64,000 nucleotides of DNA, taken from assembly GCA_033220425.1 (NCBI GenBank), contig CM065651.1, forward strand, positions 2,914,001 to 2,978,000. The letters run 5' to 3'. This document shows, piece by piece, positions 1 to 11,130 of the stretch (its first letter is position 1; the number at the start of each line of letters is the position of its first letter). Both the position numbers and the translations under genes were made by a program. The notes below the pieces were generated by a model, which was not told the DNA's origin, did not search any database, and saw only the letters and a list, made by a program, of their open reading frames with translations. Source of the DNA: Lepraria neglecta. Lineage: Eukaryota; Ascomycota; Lecanoromycetes; Lecanorales; Stereocaulaceae.

Positions 1-2
1 AG

Positions 3-545
3 TTCCAAAGCGGTCTACAAGCTATCCTCGGCCAAGATCCTTCTCCAGATCAAGCGCAACATCTGACACTACGCGCACGATGCTTCTATTTTTCGCGGTA
101 TGTAACTTCTACAGATATTTATCAGGGATCTTATGTACTGATGCAATGAGTCTACAGCAAGAATAACATCCCCGTCGACTTCAACGCCTACCAAACATGG
201 CGCTCTCAACGAGCAAACTCCTCTCTTCCCAATGGCACTTCCTCTACCGCTCCAATCTCAAATTCAACCGCTCCAAGTATTGTCTCATCAGGCTCAGGGC
301 AGGCTGCTCGAAATGAGACAAATGCCACAACTACCAGCTCAGAGCCACCAGCACCATATCCAACTTCCTTCAGCCAGATAGTCGAGCTGATCACAAATGG
401 TCAGCCAATACCTGGAATTCAGGAAGTACCAGATACCGTACTGGAAGGGCAGGCTTCTCAGGCCACTACAACGAAGCGGAAAAAGCCGTGGGAAGCGGAC
501 GACGCAGAGGGCGCCGAGACTGGTAGAACAATAATCAATGCATGA
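3..545 (+). CDS. pex39: KPWE-motif protein, Pex39-like peroxisomal import factor (5' end outside window)
   Basis: Partial gene. The exon entering the window ends at 97, an intron runs 98-157 (GTATGT donor, CTGATG branch-like site, CAG acceptor), and the last exon is 158-545, ending in TGA. The readable product starts FQSGLQAILGQ, has an Asn/Ser/Thr-rich linker, then the block SFSQIVELITNGQPIPGI and, near the C-terminus, KRKKPWE. That pairing of an 'IxxLIxxGxPIPGI' block with a basic KPWE tail is the signature of the KPWE family (human C6ORF226, yeast Yjr012c), described as PEX39, which helps PEX7 bring PTS2 cargo into peroxisomes. The function is inferred from that motif only. The start codon lies upstream of base 1, so length and N-terminus are unknown. 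The next gene converges on it from the minus strand. Confidence 0.7.
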
Positions 546-1186
546 GAGAAAGGACAGTGGTATTCAATGCTGGTACCAGCCACGCGTGACGAATAGACGA
601 TGGAAGCATGATATTCTATTGCTATAACACTACTGACTCTCGAGTGGGCACATGGCCAGATAATAGTACAAGTAAAGGATGAGCTACCTCCGATTTTCTG
701 CTGATCTGTCCACACCTCCATAAAGCTGTTGCTCGGACAAGCGCCATCGATACAGTCGATACAGTAGTCGAGATACAAAAAGGAGTAGTCTCCGAAGAAG
801 TGAGAATGAAGACTGTGAAATCTGTCTGTGAGCATTGCATGCAAGCTGTGTTAGTATTAGAACTCTCCGCCGACTCTGTTGGTAATGTCCCTTTTGACTT
901 TTCCAATGACTCCGGGATCCGAAATCCATTGCGTATGACCTAGGTCAAAGAGTAGTGCTGGTCTAGGATGAAATATGATGAATAAGAATGTGGTAAATTG
1001 GAAACGAATGTGGTGAATGACCGATGAAACCATAGTGTGCCCAAGATGCGAAGCCAGGGTTTGAGCAATATGCTAGCTCCTGAATTTCTGAGGCAACATA
1101 CGTCTGGAGTTTGACGGTCCTAAAGGTGGTGTAGCAGAGGAGCCATCCAAGCATGTGCCCAAGATTGAGAGCGGGAAGCATGGCGT
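546..1186. other. convergent 3' flank, no gene seen
   Basis: This is the stretch between the stop of the Pex39-like gene (+) and the stop of the PUF gene (-). The short open frames here overlap one another on both strands, lack family motifs and have no convincing splice signals, so I read it as two 3' UTRs plus spacer. Confidence 0.5.
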
Positions 1187-4019
1187 TCAGCGGTAAGCTC
1201 CACCAAAACGAGGAATGTTGCTAGTGTTCTGGATACTGAAAGAGCGAGTGGGTGGAAGTCCAACGCCGACACCTGGGCCGGGATGAGTTGCGTATGCCGG
1301 GTTGCAGCAGAGCATTCCTACACGGGAGCCGAATTTGGAGCCACGTAGGGAGACCATGTGCTTGCTACAAAGCATTAGCTGGTATGAAAACGCACAAGGG
1401 CTTGTCTCCACCTACCGGATATGGGAAGCCACAATGTCACGGTGGGTTGGGTTGGCGTGCGTGAGGATGTACTGGATGAGGTAGTTTCCATACTGGTCGC
1501 TGGCGACTACAGAGGATCAGCAAAGGCAAGGAATACACACTAGGATGACCTACTGTCGATCAAGGGGATACGAGGACGATCAGCACGTCCTTCGCATACA
1601 CGCTCGAGGTAGTGCTCTAAAAATTCAGCACCGCCGATCTTGAGACATTTCTCGACCACCTTCGATGCGAATTGATCCATGCTATACTCAGTAGCATATC
1701 GGAGAACGTGATCGATAGCACGGCTTCGGTCAGCAGGTGCCCCGTGCTCGCAGATGTGTTGAATGCACCAGTTGCCAAATTGACCATGAGCAACGATGTC
1801 GATGCTGTTCAGGACCTCAGTGATGCAAGGACGCTGTTCGAGATGTAAGTCAGCAGTATCATCTGAAGTAGTATGGAATTCACAAGTGTTTGAGAAGCTG
1901 GCTTAGAAGTGCCTGGAATAAGCGGAAGACAACGTACCTTGTCTTCTTCCAAACAGTTCTCGAAGATGTTCTGTACCACTAAACTACCAGTTTCCCCTAG
2001 GGCAACTTCGTGCCACATTCCATGCAAGGCTTCGTTGACATACTTCATGATCTGGGGAGGTGAGTCACTCCAACGCAGCTCGAATAACTTCTGCCATACA
2101 TGGCATGCGTAGCGATGAATGACTGTCTCAGGAATACGACGCAGAAGCTCATGCACCATGATAGCTTTGTAGTCCTCGGGCACAGCATCAAAGGCCTTTT
2201 GAACAACATGGCATCCAAACGTATCCATGCTGAGACTCAAAGTATTACCACGGATGGCATTAGCAATAGCGATGACTTGCTCTAGGGTTCCATGTTCGAA
2301 GCAACGCTGCACCAGGAAGTTGCCGAAGCGGTTGACCATCAAAGGATAGGCTTGGGCAACAATAGCTTCGATTATCTGATACTTTTGCTCGACGGTACCA
2401 ACTTTGAGCTTCTGCTGCAGGAAAATAGAGGCTTGCTGGTCATTGTTGCAAACGATCTTGTCGACAATGTACTTCCAGTTGCAGGTGATGCTTCGATCAA
2501 GCAGACGACGGTAGTTCAGGGGCTCCATTGGGGATACATAAGTTTGTCCACGTGACGCAGGAGGCTATGAAAGTATTAGTAGATGTTCAGACTGACTTCG
2601 AAAAGGCTTAGGTTTAACTCACAGGATTGTTCCATGGGCCCGCCGAAGCTTGTCCAACTTTAAATTCGGCTGCCGTTGGTGACAGAGGCGTGCCGATGGG
2701 CTGAGGCTGGTAAGCTGGCTGATACATGCCCACAGAAGAGTACGCTGAAACAGGACCCATGCCACCCTTGGTTATGTTATCAATGTGACTAGAGCCATTT
2801 GCGTATGCGCCCCATCCGTTTCCAGGCTGGAAGAAGGAGGCGTTGCGGTCGTTCTGCGCCGCGTTTGGATGGCCAAAGCGGCCACGGCCATGGTTGCTTT
2901 GGTTGAAGTCATTCATGCCCCGTCGGCCACTACCGCCCACCGGTGAGAGTGGCACAGAGTAATTACGCTGTTGCACGGGCTGTTGTTGGGACATCATCAT
3001 TGAAGGCAAGGCGTTGCCAGCTCCTCGCTGGCCCCATGGACGAGGACCCGGCTGGCCCCAAGCGGGCTCTGGTTGCAAAGGAGCACTGAGGACGGGTCTG
3101 GAAGGATTGTTCCAATTGTTTGGGACCGCATTGAATGCGGCTGCTGCGTCCGGTCCGTTAGAACGGGTATTGTCGCTAGTGAAACGACCCTGGAATGTAT
3201 TGATTGGACGGTTGGAAGTCATGAATGCGCTGGCTTGGTCGACTCTAGGACTGAGGGTGGCTTCGGAAGGTGGCCCCATAGCTTGGTCGAAAGTGTGCTT
3301 GATGAGACGGCTCTGTTCAAGCTCCTGCTTCTGACGTGCAATCTGATCTTTTGCAGCATCTAGCTCTTTCTTCAGACGAGCCATCTCCGCTGCGTCGAGG
3401 CGGACCGTGTGGTCACCATCATCGGTTGGGCTGGGATGGCTAAATGACTCGGACGCGGGGGTCAGGAGGGAAGGGCTGGGGGAAGAATCATCTTTTGCCT
3501 GGTTCTCGTTGTCTGCAGTGGGGACGCGTGCGGACTTCTGCTCTGCCGTCGAGACAAGAGCCGACTTCTGCTTTGCAAGCAGTGCTTGTTGCTCTGAGAG
3601 CTTTGCCAGCAACGCATCGATGGAATCTGGCTGCATTTCATCGTGAGGTGCAGCGGCAGGGTGGTCGTGCTTCAGCTTCTAGTACTGTCAGCAAGAGCAT
3701 ATGAAATGTAACAGTGATAGGTGACGAACCTTAGGACCGCCTGCTAGGCCTGGCACTGGCTGTAAGTTGCCGAGCTTTGAGGTTGACAAGGGTGCTGGAC
3801 CTTCTTGGGACGCGAGACCATGCTTGGGGACGCCCTGCTTTGAGGCCTGTGTATTGGATTAGTATGAGATGACTTTCGAAGGAAGTGGTGTTGTAAACTC
3901 ACCGAGCTCACTTGACGCGTCGAGGTCTCCTGCTTGTCATCTGCATCATTGCGGATGGAGAATTGAGCAGAAGTACGACCACGTACAGCTGGAGAGCCAT
4001 CAGAAGGTAGTGAAGCCAT
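1187..4019 (-). CDS. PUF (Pumilio-homology) repeat RNA-binding protein, seven exons
   Basis: Exons on the minus strand: 4019-3903, 3846-3730, 3678-2623, 2564-1938, 1833-1554, 1506-1416 and 1364-1187. Introns are 47-104 bp with GT..AG ends and the phases add up to 821 residues. The N-terminal half is low-complexity with coiled-coil segments (DALLAKLSEQQALLAKQ; later an RLKKELDAAKDQIARQK stretch) and Gly/Asn/Gln-rich linkers. The C-terminal half holds PUF repeats, each with the helix-2 pattern that contacts one RNA base: NRFGNFLVQ, DTFGCHVVQ, HRYACHVWQ, ETGSLVVQ, GQFGNWCIQ, DQFASKVVE and DQYGNYLIQ. PUF proteins bind short 3' UTR motifs and repress or localise mRNAs in the cytoplasm. Seven repeats are clear; an eighth may be degenerate. 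The start was chosen because exon 1 reads open from this ATG and splices in frame. Targets cannot be told from the sequence. Confidence 0.9.
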
Positions 4020-4685
4020 CTTGGGGAGATGGAATCGTTGGACGGTGGACCGGTGCCTGGGTGTAAGTTACGCTCCCGATGTTTAGGTGTGTGTTGATTG
4101 GATGGCCAGAGATCACGAAGCTTCAGACACTATGTGGTAACACACTGTGACGACGAAGACGTTCTGGATGTCCAAAAGCTCGGAGCAAGGATTGTGGTGG
4201 TGTAGATGTGCAAGGAGATGAGAGCTCTGAAGTGAGGTGGATAAGATACTCTAAGTAGATTCGAGAGAGCCTCCCTAAATGGTACACTAAAGCAGGTGGA
4301 AGGAGCGTTGATGACCGTTCACATCAGACAGATTCCAACTATATGTTCCTAGTTGAGGGAGAAGAGGAGGCAGGTGCAAGTTGTAAGTAGTGCGGCGTTG
4401 CGGTGAGTGGGATTTTCGTGGCGAGGAAGAAAGGAAACAGGAAATATCAACACGCTTAGCGGCAGCGCTAATTGGCCAAACCGCCTGTACAATTCTCCAT
4501 TCTGGAAAGAGGATCCTTACTCCCGTCCCAATTTCATAATTCACTGATGCCAGTGCCTCCATGACGTGTTAATCTGAAATATTCTCATATCGATGCCTTC
4601 ACTTTCAAGACTAGCATCTGCAAAGAACAAATCTCTCAGAATTCTACCTCCTAAATGGTGCCAGCTGCTTCTTATGCAATTCGTC
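4020..4685. other. spacer: PUF promoter and hydrolase 3' flank
   Basis: 666 bp between the PUF start (transcribed leftwards) and the stop of the hydrolase gene. It should hold the PUF promoter. I see no TATA box, operator-like repeat or conserved ORF that I would defend. Confidence 0.5.
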
Positions 4686-7597
4686 TCAACCAACAAAGGA
4701 AGTCTCCGACAGGCTCCAAAAATTATCGAAAGACCCCATAGCATGCGCACCTGCGGCACCTTCCCAAGCACATCTTTTACCGACGATGACGAACTCCGGC
4801 TGCCCTAATCCCGTCAACATTGGCACAAGACGGGCCGCCAGTCTGAGTCCACAGCTTTCATAACCCCAGATCACGAGTTCAAGTCGCCCCAGCGGCAAAG
4901 GGCGCAGGAAGATGGCTCCGAGGCCTTCTTCGAATTGGAAAACTCTCTTCTGACCGTTATGTTTACGCACAACGAGTCCATGATCTGCGAGCACGTTAAT
5001 CGAATGGAACCAAGGCACAGACTCTGGCAAGTCAGAGCCCAACGCCACGCTGATGACATTGCCTTGGTGCAAGACTGCATCAGTATTGAGATCAACGATC
5101 TCGGAGTCTGCAGCGAAGTATTGGAAGAGGTTGCGTGACACTTGCAGCGCCGTATCAAAAATCTCCTTCGATGTTGTCCGTATCAAGAATCGTCCAGAAG
5201 TGTGCAGTATTGAATCGAGCGGCCCCAATTGAGCGCCATAGCGCTGTTCCGTCATCCATGTTCGATCGTCAGATACCTTGAGGAGTCAGCTCATAAAGCT
5301 AGTTACTCAGCAGCCCACAACTCACATGCCAAGAACCTTCTTCAGACCGGACGAGCCAGCACTCAAACCTCTCGTGCCCCAGCGGCAAACTCAATGACCT
5401 CTTGTCGACGATTAGATCCTGAGTTAAAGACGTCGAGGTGCCTGTTGGGGTGAAATGAATGCGAAGAACGTTGGATGTTGTCAAGACCCAGGCTGCCGTG
5501 GTGGTATCTCGAGCCACGTCGATCTTTCCAAGCTGATCTGGCGTAACTAATTGGTCTACAACAATACCACCGCGGGAGGCCATGTCAGCTGGATTTGCAA
5601 TCACAATGCCGAATTTCTGGGGTAGCTGTGGCAGTTCTGTGCCATTGCCAAGGATCTCATAGTAGAATTTGCGCAGCAGCGGAGTGCTCATGACTCCTTC
5701 AAACCAGTGGTTCTTGCCTTCCAGCTCCCTATATTCATGACAATGGTCATCACTCGATTGGGAGATGAGCTGATTCATTCGTCGAGAATGGAAGGGTGGA
5801 ACGTTATCGTCTGCGCTACCATGTTGTTGCATGATTGGGATACCGTTGACATTTCTGAGAAGCAGCTCATGACGAAAGCTTCGCAGAGAATTCTGGACTG
5901 CAAGTGTCACCCTCGGATCGGCTTCTGCCCACATTTGGTATGGCACATAGCCTGAGAGATAGACAAGTGAGCAAATTTGACATCGGTTTTGCGGCAAGGC
6001 GCAATCACTGACCTTGGATAGAAGAGTACCCGGACACTGGAGCAGCTCCAATGATTTTGTCAGGTCGATGAGTAAGTGCATACCATGCCCCTTGGCCTGT
6101 CAAGCTTCAGCGCTTGCATCTTAACATGGGATGCTAGACCTACCCCCATTCGAATGCCCACTGACGAGCCACTTGTCAGCATCCACTGAAGGCCATTTCC
6201 ATCCAACAATCTTGATCCAGTCCGGAATTGCTTTAATGGCTGCCTCCACATCGGCAAATCCCCATGTGTCTGGCTCAAGGTCAGCAGCGGGACTAATACA
6301 CTGCATAAGGAGAAGCCATTACGCCAATCATCACTACTCCAAGGAGTGACTCCAGTCGGGAACAACACCCATGCATGAAGGTCTGGCACAGGGTCAAGCA
6401 TGTGCCGAACTTGTTTACTATCCGCTTCCAGCCCTGCCCCATGGAGATTGAGAAGTATTGGCAAATTTGAGTCTTTCACTTCGCAGATGGCTTGGTTTGA
6501 TGGTGCTCGAAGGATCGCATATGAGACAATGCCACCAGGGTGGAGATAGGTGAACTTATGTGGTGAATGAACAGTGCGCTCTAGGAACTTGTGGAATATT
6601 ACGGTGCTGAGCAGACTTTCGGGAGCTTCGCTTGTAGCATATGTGACTTTCAAGGACAGTGACTTGATTGAAGGGCCTTGCACAGATAGGAGAAATGGGA
6701 ACGGCCTCGACTGGCCTGGTGCTAGTCTCAACGATGCCTTTTCGAGCATGCCAGCAACACATGTCGCCTCCAGAAAACATCAGTGGGGGCTTGAAACCGT
6801 GGATGGCCCTTGAACGTACGTTCAAAGATTCAATTCCCAAGATGTCTACCCAACCTCGCGCTTCATTGCGTACTGGTATAGAGGCAAAAGGACTTGCCAA
6901 GGTCCCATCAACGATATCAGAAACGAGGAGTTTTTGTTCGACCATCGCCAGTGTGCCATTGGATATCTCGGCTTTCAACTTGATTATGACATTGGGTACA
7001 CCAATGCCACCCATTGCTCGGACATCGCGAACCAGCCGAATGTCAACTTTGTGTTTGCCTGCTGCTAGTTGAAGTACCAGAGGAGCTCTGCGGTAGGCAT
7101 AAAAGTCTCCACCGAAGTACAGCTTATTGTCTAACCAAAACTCAATCACATTGTCAGTATAAAATGTGATGGTTTGGGGCAAGTCTGCAGATATTCCCAA
7201 ATATCCACGGGCCCATGCTTGGTACTGCAGAGTAGCCCAGCCATACACTGATTGCAGGAAACGCCAGTCCACCTCTGGAAAGTCAATAGTCAAGGCCGCC
7301 TCGGCTACAGTTGGATCGACTGCGTGGGTTTCTAATTGCTGAGATGACCAAGAGACCAGGCCGTTGGGAGCGAGGGAACTTCTATATTCTGCACGAGAAT
7401 CTGGCTCAAGAGCGCGGAATCCGCCCAGACACTCCAAAGGATCTGCTCCCCAGCTTGCCTCTACATTTTCGTCAGACTAGCATCTCGCATCCAGGATCGA
7501 TACTACCTCTAGTTCCGATTTGAAAAGGCCCAAGTATGTCCCAAGTATTCGAGAAGCTAACCAAGGGGCTCGTCTTGCCATTGTGCTTGATCACCAT
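4686..7597 (-). CDS. alpha/beta hydrolase, peptidase S9-like (GHSNGG serine hydrolase)
   Basis: Exons on the minus strand: 7597-7507, 7445-6820, 6767-6323, 6269-6144, 6096-6013, 5951-5326 and 5276-4686, giving 862 residues with consistent phases. An N-terminal beta-rich region opens with FSNTWDILGPFQIG. The catalytic part follows: oxyanion-type segment LLNLHGAG, nucleophile elbow WLVSGHSNGG (Ser), QQHGSADDNVP (probable Asp) and GKNHWFEG (probable His). A further C-terminal region of about 330 residues follows the triad. This layout matches a group of large fungal S9-like hydrolases, many of them secreted. Here no clear signal peptide is seen at the chosen ATG; a short upstream exon from about 7722 could add one, but I could not settle its splice sites. 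The substrate is unknown. It is divergently arranged with the transporter gene to the right. Confidence 0.85.
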
Positions 7598-8117
7598 TCT
7601 GCTGGTTCATAGATAGCGTTAGCTGTGAATGTTGGCCTCATAGCCACTCATTCTCATCATTTTAGATCTACATGCGAAGAATACCCCAAATAAGGCAATA
7701 GCAGTCGTCGCATGCCCATCACGGATGAAATGACGTTTGATCTTTGCGCTGCAAATACAGTTAGCCTTTCCTAATCAGGTCGTAGCGTAAACCTTGAAAC
7801 AAGCTTGGATATACCAGCACATCCAAATCTTAATCCTCTGTTCCCTATTTTCCTGAGGCGGCGTACTCACCATGGTTTGCAGTGAATGGTAGACCCTACA
7901 CTCATTTAGATACGCCCATCAAATTTCCGCATCTGTCGACAGAACGCGGGCACTTGCAGCTAAAAGGCCCCCTGTTCTACAGCTTTTATCTCGAGCAGCC
8001 ACCGAACCAAGTCGACCGACAATGTATTTGCGAGATCTGCAGCCATTGCATATACAGCGCTGTGAAATGCATGAAAATCTACATCGAGTATAGTCTAGGT
8101 CTGCGCCGCATAGGCAC
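7598..8117. promoter_or_regulatory. divergent promoter region, hydrolase (-) / transporter (+)
   Basis: 520 bp separate two start codons pointing outwards, so both promoters must lie here. The region carries stop codons in all frames apart from short stretches. No specific binding site is obvious. A possible extra hydrolase exon with a short hydrophobic N-terminus (start near 7722) lies inside it. Confidence 0.5.
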
Positions 8118-9861
8118 ATGAGCTCCACCACGACCATGTCTGCAAGTGCAGAACGCCGCTGGTCATTTTCTTCAACCGGGAAAGAGAAGTTTCCAGACTT
8201 CGACCGGTCAACATCTGGAGACTACCTAGCCACAATTGATGGGAGCGACGAAGGCGCAACTACGTCGTCGAGGACTCCGAGTCCTGCAAAAACGAATGGC
8301 ATTCTACACAGTGAGAGGTGGCAACCTCGAAAAGACCACCATCTGGTATGGGGCAATGGTCAGATCAGTGTCACGCCGTCGAGGCATAACCGGCAGAGGA
8401 GCTTGAGCGATGCTTTCAAGACCATTCGGTCAAGGAAGGCGAGTGTGGGTGAGAATGCACGAGAGGTCGCGGAAGCATTGAAGGCGCCTGTATCTATGAA
8501 AATAGTGGTAAGTAGGCCCTTTCGATTTCCATGTATTTCCCGACTAACGGCGATCCCAGATCCTTTGCCTCGTCTGGTACTTAAGCTCCGCCTTGACCAA
8601 TACTTCTTCGAAATCTATACTCAACGCTTTCCCCAAACCAATCACGCTCACTATCATACAATTCGCCTTCGTCTCTGGCTGGTGCTTCTTCTTTGCATGG
8701 CTGGCACGCATCTTTCCCCGCCTCAAGACCGCCGTTCCAGCGCTGAGGAACGGCATTCGATATCCAAGCCGCGATGTAATATCTACGACCCTCCCTCTGG
8801 CACTCTTCCAGATCGGCGGGCATATACTTTCTTCCACAGCTACAGAGAAGATCCCAGTATCTCTCGTGCACACCATTAAAGGCCTCTCGCCGCTCTTCAC
8901 CGTTCTAGCGTACCGCATCATTTACGACATCCGCTACCCATCCGCTACATACTTCTCCCTAATACCTCTCACCCTCGGTGTCATTCTAGCTTGCAGCACC
9001 GAGTTCTCAGGCAACCTCTTCGGCATTCTTTGCGCCTTTATCGCCGCTCTCATCTTCGTCACGCAAAACATCTTCTCCAAACACCTCTTCAACCAAGCCA
9101 ACCAAGCCGAAGCCGATGGCCCCGCCACGGCAGCTAAAGAGCGCAAACTCGACAAGCTGAACCTCCTATGCTACTGCTCCGGTCTCGCCTTCGTCCTCAC
9201 TTTCCCCATCTGGCTCTGGACCGACGCCCTCCCTCTCTACTCCGCCCCTCTGTCCCTAACGACTCACACCAACCCCTCCCCATCTCCCTCATCCTCAATA
9301 TACCTCCCCCTCGAATTCCTCTTCAATGGAATCTTCCACTTCGCCCAGAACATGCTCGCCTTCGTCCTCCTCTCGCTCGTCTCTCCAGTCACCTACTCCG
9401 TCGCCTCCCTCATCAAGCGCGTATTCGTCATCGTGATCGCTATCGTCTGGTTCGGCAATAGTACCACATCCATTCAAGCTGTTGGGATCGCTCTCACGTT
9501 CTTCGGACTTTATCTCTATGACCGCACCAGTGATTCGGCAAAAGCAGATCGAAGGGCTAAACTAGAGGGGTTGCGTGCTGAGAGGCCTCTGTTACCCTTC
9601 ACCGCCAAAGATACCATCCAGGAATCGCCACTGGAGACAACTCTGAATGCCCCGTTTGCGAATGACTTCGGCAATGTGTTTAGTAGCGCCAATGGCCATG
9701 TCGTTAGGGGAGACAAGAAAGCAGATGTAGATGGGCCCGGTAGACCGCGAACGAGGAGTCATCACAATGAGACTCCTTGGCTGCCGCCTGGGACAAAGCA
9801 GGAAGAAACGTGGAAGCCGATAGACTTAGGCAATAGCCTGAGCAATGGGATTAAAAGCTGA
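8118..9861 (+). CDS. triose-phosphate/nucleotide-sugar type transporter (TPT, DMT superfamily)
   Basis: Two exons, 8118-8507 and 8560-9861, with a 52-bp intron (GTAAGT..CCCAG) in phase 0, give 563 residues. About 130 N-terminal residues are hydrophilic and Ser/Arg-rich, likely cytosolic. The membrane part begins ILCLVWYLSSALTNTSSKS, the classic opening of the TPT domain, and continues with roughly ten hydrophobic helices, including EKIPVSLVHTIKGLSPLFT and SPVTYSVASLIKRVFVI, both conserved in SLY41/TPT-like transporters. The C-terminal 100 residues are hydrophilic. Such proteins exchange phosphorylated C3 compounds or nucleotide sugars across ER or Golgi membranes; SLY41-like function is the closest guess. 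The substrate cannot be assigned from the motifs. Confidence 0.88.
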
Positions 9862-10439
9862 AAGCCTTTGATGTAACGACTGGGTGTAGGATATTATTGG
9901 AGTAGATCTACCCTATGGCATACGGTGTTGGCGGTTAGCTATGATGCCATGTGCCTAAGCATTTGGTATTGAGTCACAAATACGAACAACTACAGAAAGA
10001 TCAAGGTCATTCATTTCTGGCCTCCTGAAAACAGCTTTGACCACGCAAAATCCATACAAAATCCGCTCTGACACAAGCTCACGCGCCCCAGTCACCACAA
10101 GCACACACTCTTCCTTCACAGCTGCCAATTCATCACACCCTGTTCCTCCACCAAACCCAACCCCCGCGTATTCTGTGTGCAGGTGGATTACTTCTTCCGG
10201 TAAAGCTTGTCGCATTCGGCCAGCCTGCCCCTCGCCGCCCTGCACTTCCTGCTGCTTGCCCCTTGGTTTCTGGCTGCCGTCACAACTCTTGGATGCTCCC
10301 ACATCAATGTGAATACGCCCGTATCTTATGCTTCTTGTAACACGGTCATTGTTTCCATACTACGGCGATCAGACTTCTGTGGTGCCTGCAGAGCGAGGCG
10401 GTGTAATCGTCCGTGATGACACCTGCCTCTGTGAAGGCC
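9862..10439. other. spacer after the transporter, no supported gene
   Basis: Contains the transporter 3' flank. A 115-codon open frame on the minus strand (10302-9955) and shorter plus-strand ones have no recognisable domain, no intron support and no homology I can name, so I do not call them. Confidence 0.4.
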
Positions 10440-10560
10440 TCTCGGCCTCTCGCTCCTTCTTTACCTTTTACTTCTCTTCGACGCTGTTTCGTCTTTTTCG
10501 TTTTATACTCATCTCTCTTCTTACTTCATCCCATTTTGTTCATCGAATTCAATAACCACG
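10440..10560 (+). promoter_or_regulatory. pyrimidine-rich leader upstream of the 10561 ORF
   Basis: A C/T-rich tract (CTCTCGCTCCTTCTTTACC and similar) runs for about 100 bases and ends in AACCACG just before ATG at 10561. Such CT tracts mark transcription starts of many filamentous-fungal genes, and the A at -4 with ACC before the start suits good initiation context. This suggests the ORF was a real gene. Confidence 0.5.
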
Positions 10561-11130
10561 ATGGGCGTTTTCACATTTTCGGACGCATATTATGAGAAGG
10601 ACGAGCCATCAGAGATCGAAAGCGTTGACGAACAAGGGGATTTTGATATCGATTCGGATACTTTTGATGCGGATCTCTCGGAGCTGAAGCAGGAGCTGAA
10701 AAAGTTGGGGTCGGACGAACCCTCAATTTTTGGAGGTACCCGCGAGGGAGTACTCTCCTGACAAGTGCTCCCTCGACGAGTACTCCAATCGACGAACCTT
10801 ATTTTTGCGTGGGGGAGTATTCCCCCGACGAGTGCTCTCTGGGCGAATGCTCCCTCAATGAGTACTTTCCCCAACGAACCTCAAATCTTGGAGGCATCCA
10901 TGAAGTACTCCCTTGGCGAGTGCTCTTTGGAGGAGTACTCCCCTCAACGAACCCTCATTTTCGGAGGTACCATGGGAAATACTCCCCCAACGAGTACTCC
11001 CCTCATGATTCTCGGGAAGGAACACGAATCGCAAACAGTCGCCGCTGCAGATGAGGAGGTAAATGTTGTACCAAATTTTACGATGGAAGATGACATCGGT
11101 TGGCTCGACTGGCTCAACAACGTTGAATGA
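10561..11130 (+). pseudogene. acidic hypothetical protein gene degraded by an internal ~75-bp repeat
   Basis: One reading frame spans 190 codons from ATG 10561 to TGA 11128-11130, interrupted only by an in-frame TGA at 10759-10761. The first 58 codons are strongly acidic (DIDSDTFDADLSELKQELKK) and the last 40 are also acidic, ending MEDDIGWLDWLNNVE. The middle (10717-11000) is made of imperfect repeats. No family is recognised. The good leader and start context suggest a once-expressed small acidic protein. Either repeat growth destroyed the frame, or the repeats are now spliced out: the direct repeat GGAGGTACC at both edges offers weak GT donors, but I found no convincing acceptor. Confidence 0.45.
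10717..11000 (+). repeat. GAGTACTC repeat family, locus A (about four units of 71-82 bp)
   Basis: Units begin near 10717, 10793, 10875 and 10946 with a GAACCnTCA..TTTTnGGAGG core, followed by alternating GAGTACTCCC and GAGTGCTCCC words. GGGAGTACTCCC-type words are self-complementary, so each unit can fold. In one frame the units read GEYSPDECSLGECSL, in another DEPSIFGGT. The same family recurs in opposite orientation at 16240-16425. Confidence 0.75.

Noticed and set aside
963-1181. 72-codon minus-strand frame next to the PUF gene
   Set aside because: It lies directly after the PUF stop, has no domain and no upstream splice support; most likely 3' UTR.
9955-10302. 115-codon minus-strand frame between the transporter and the acidic ORF
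   Set aside because: Overlaps open frames on the other strand, no recognisable family, and sits where the next gene's promoter is expected.
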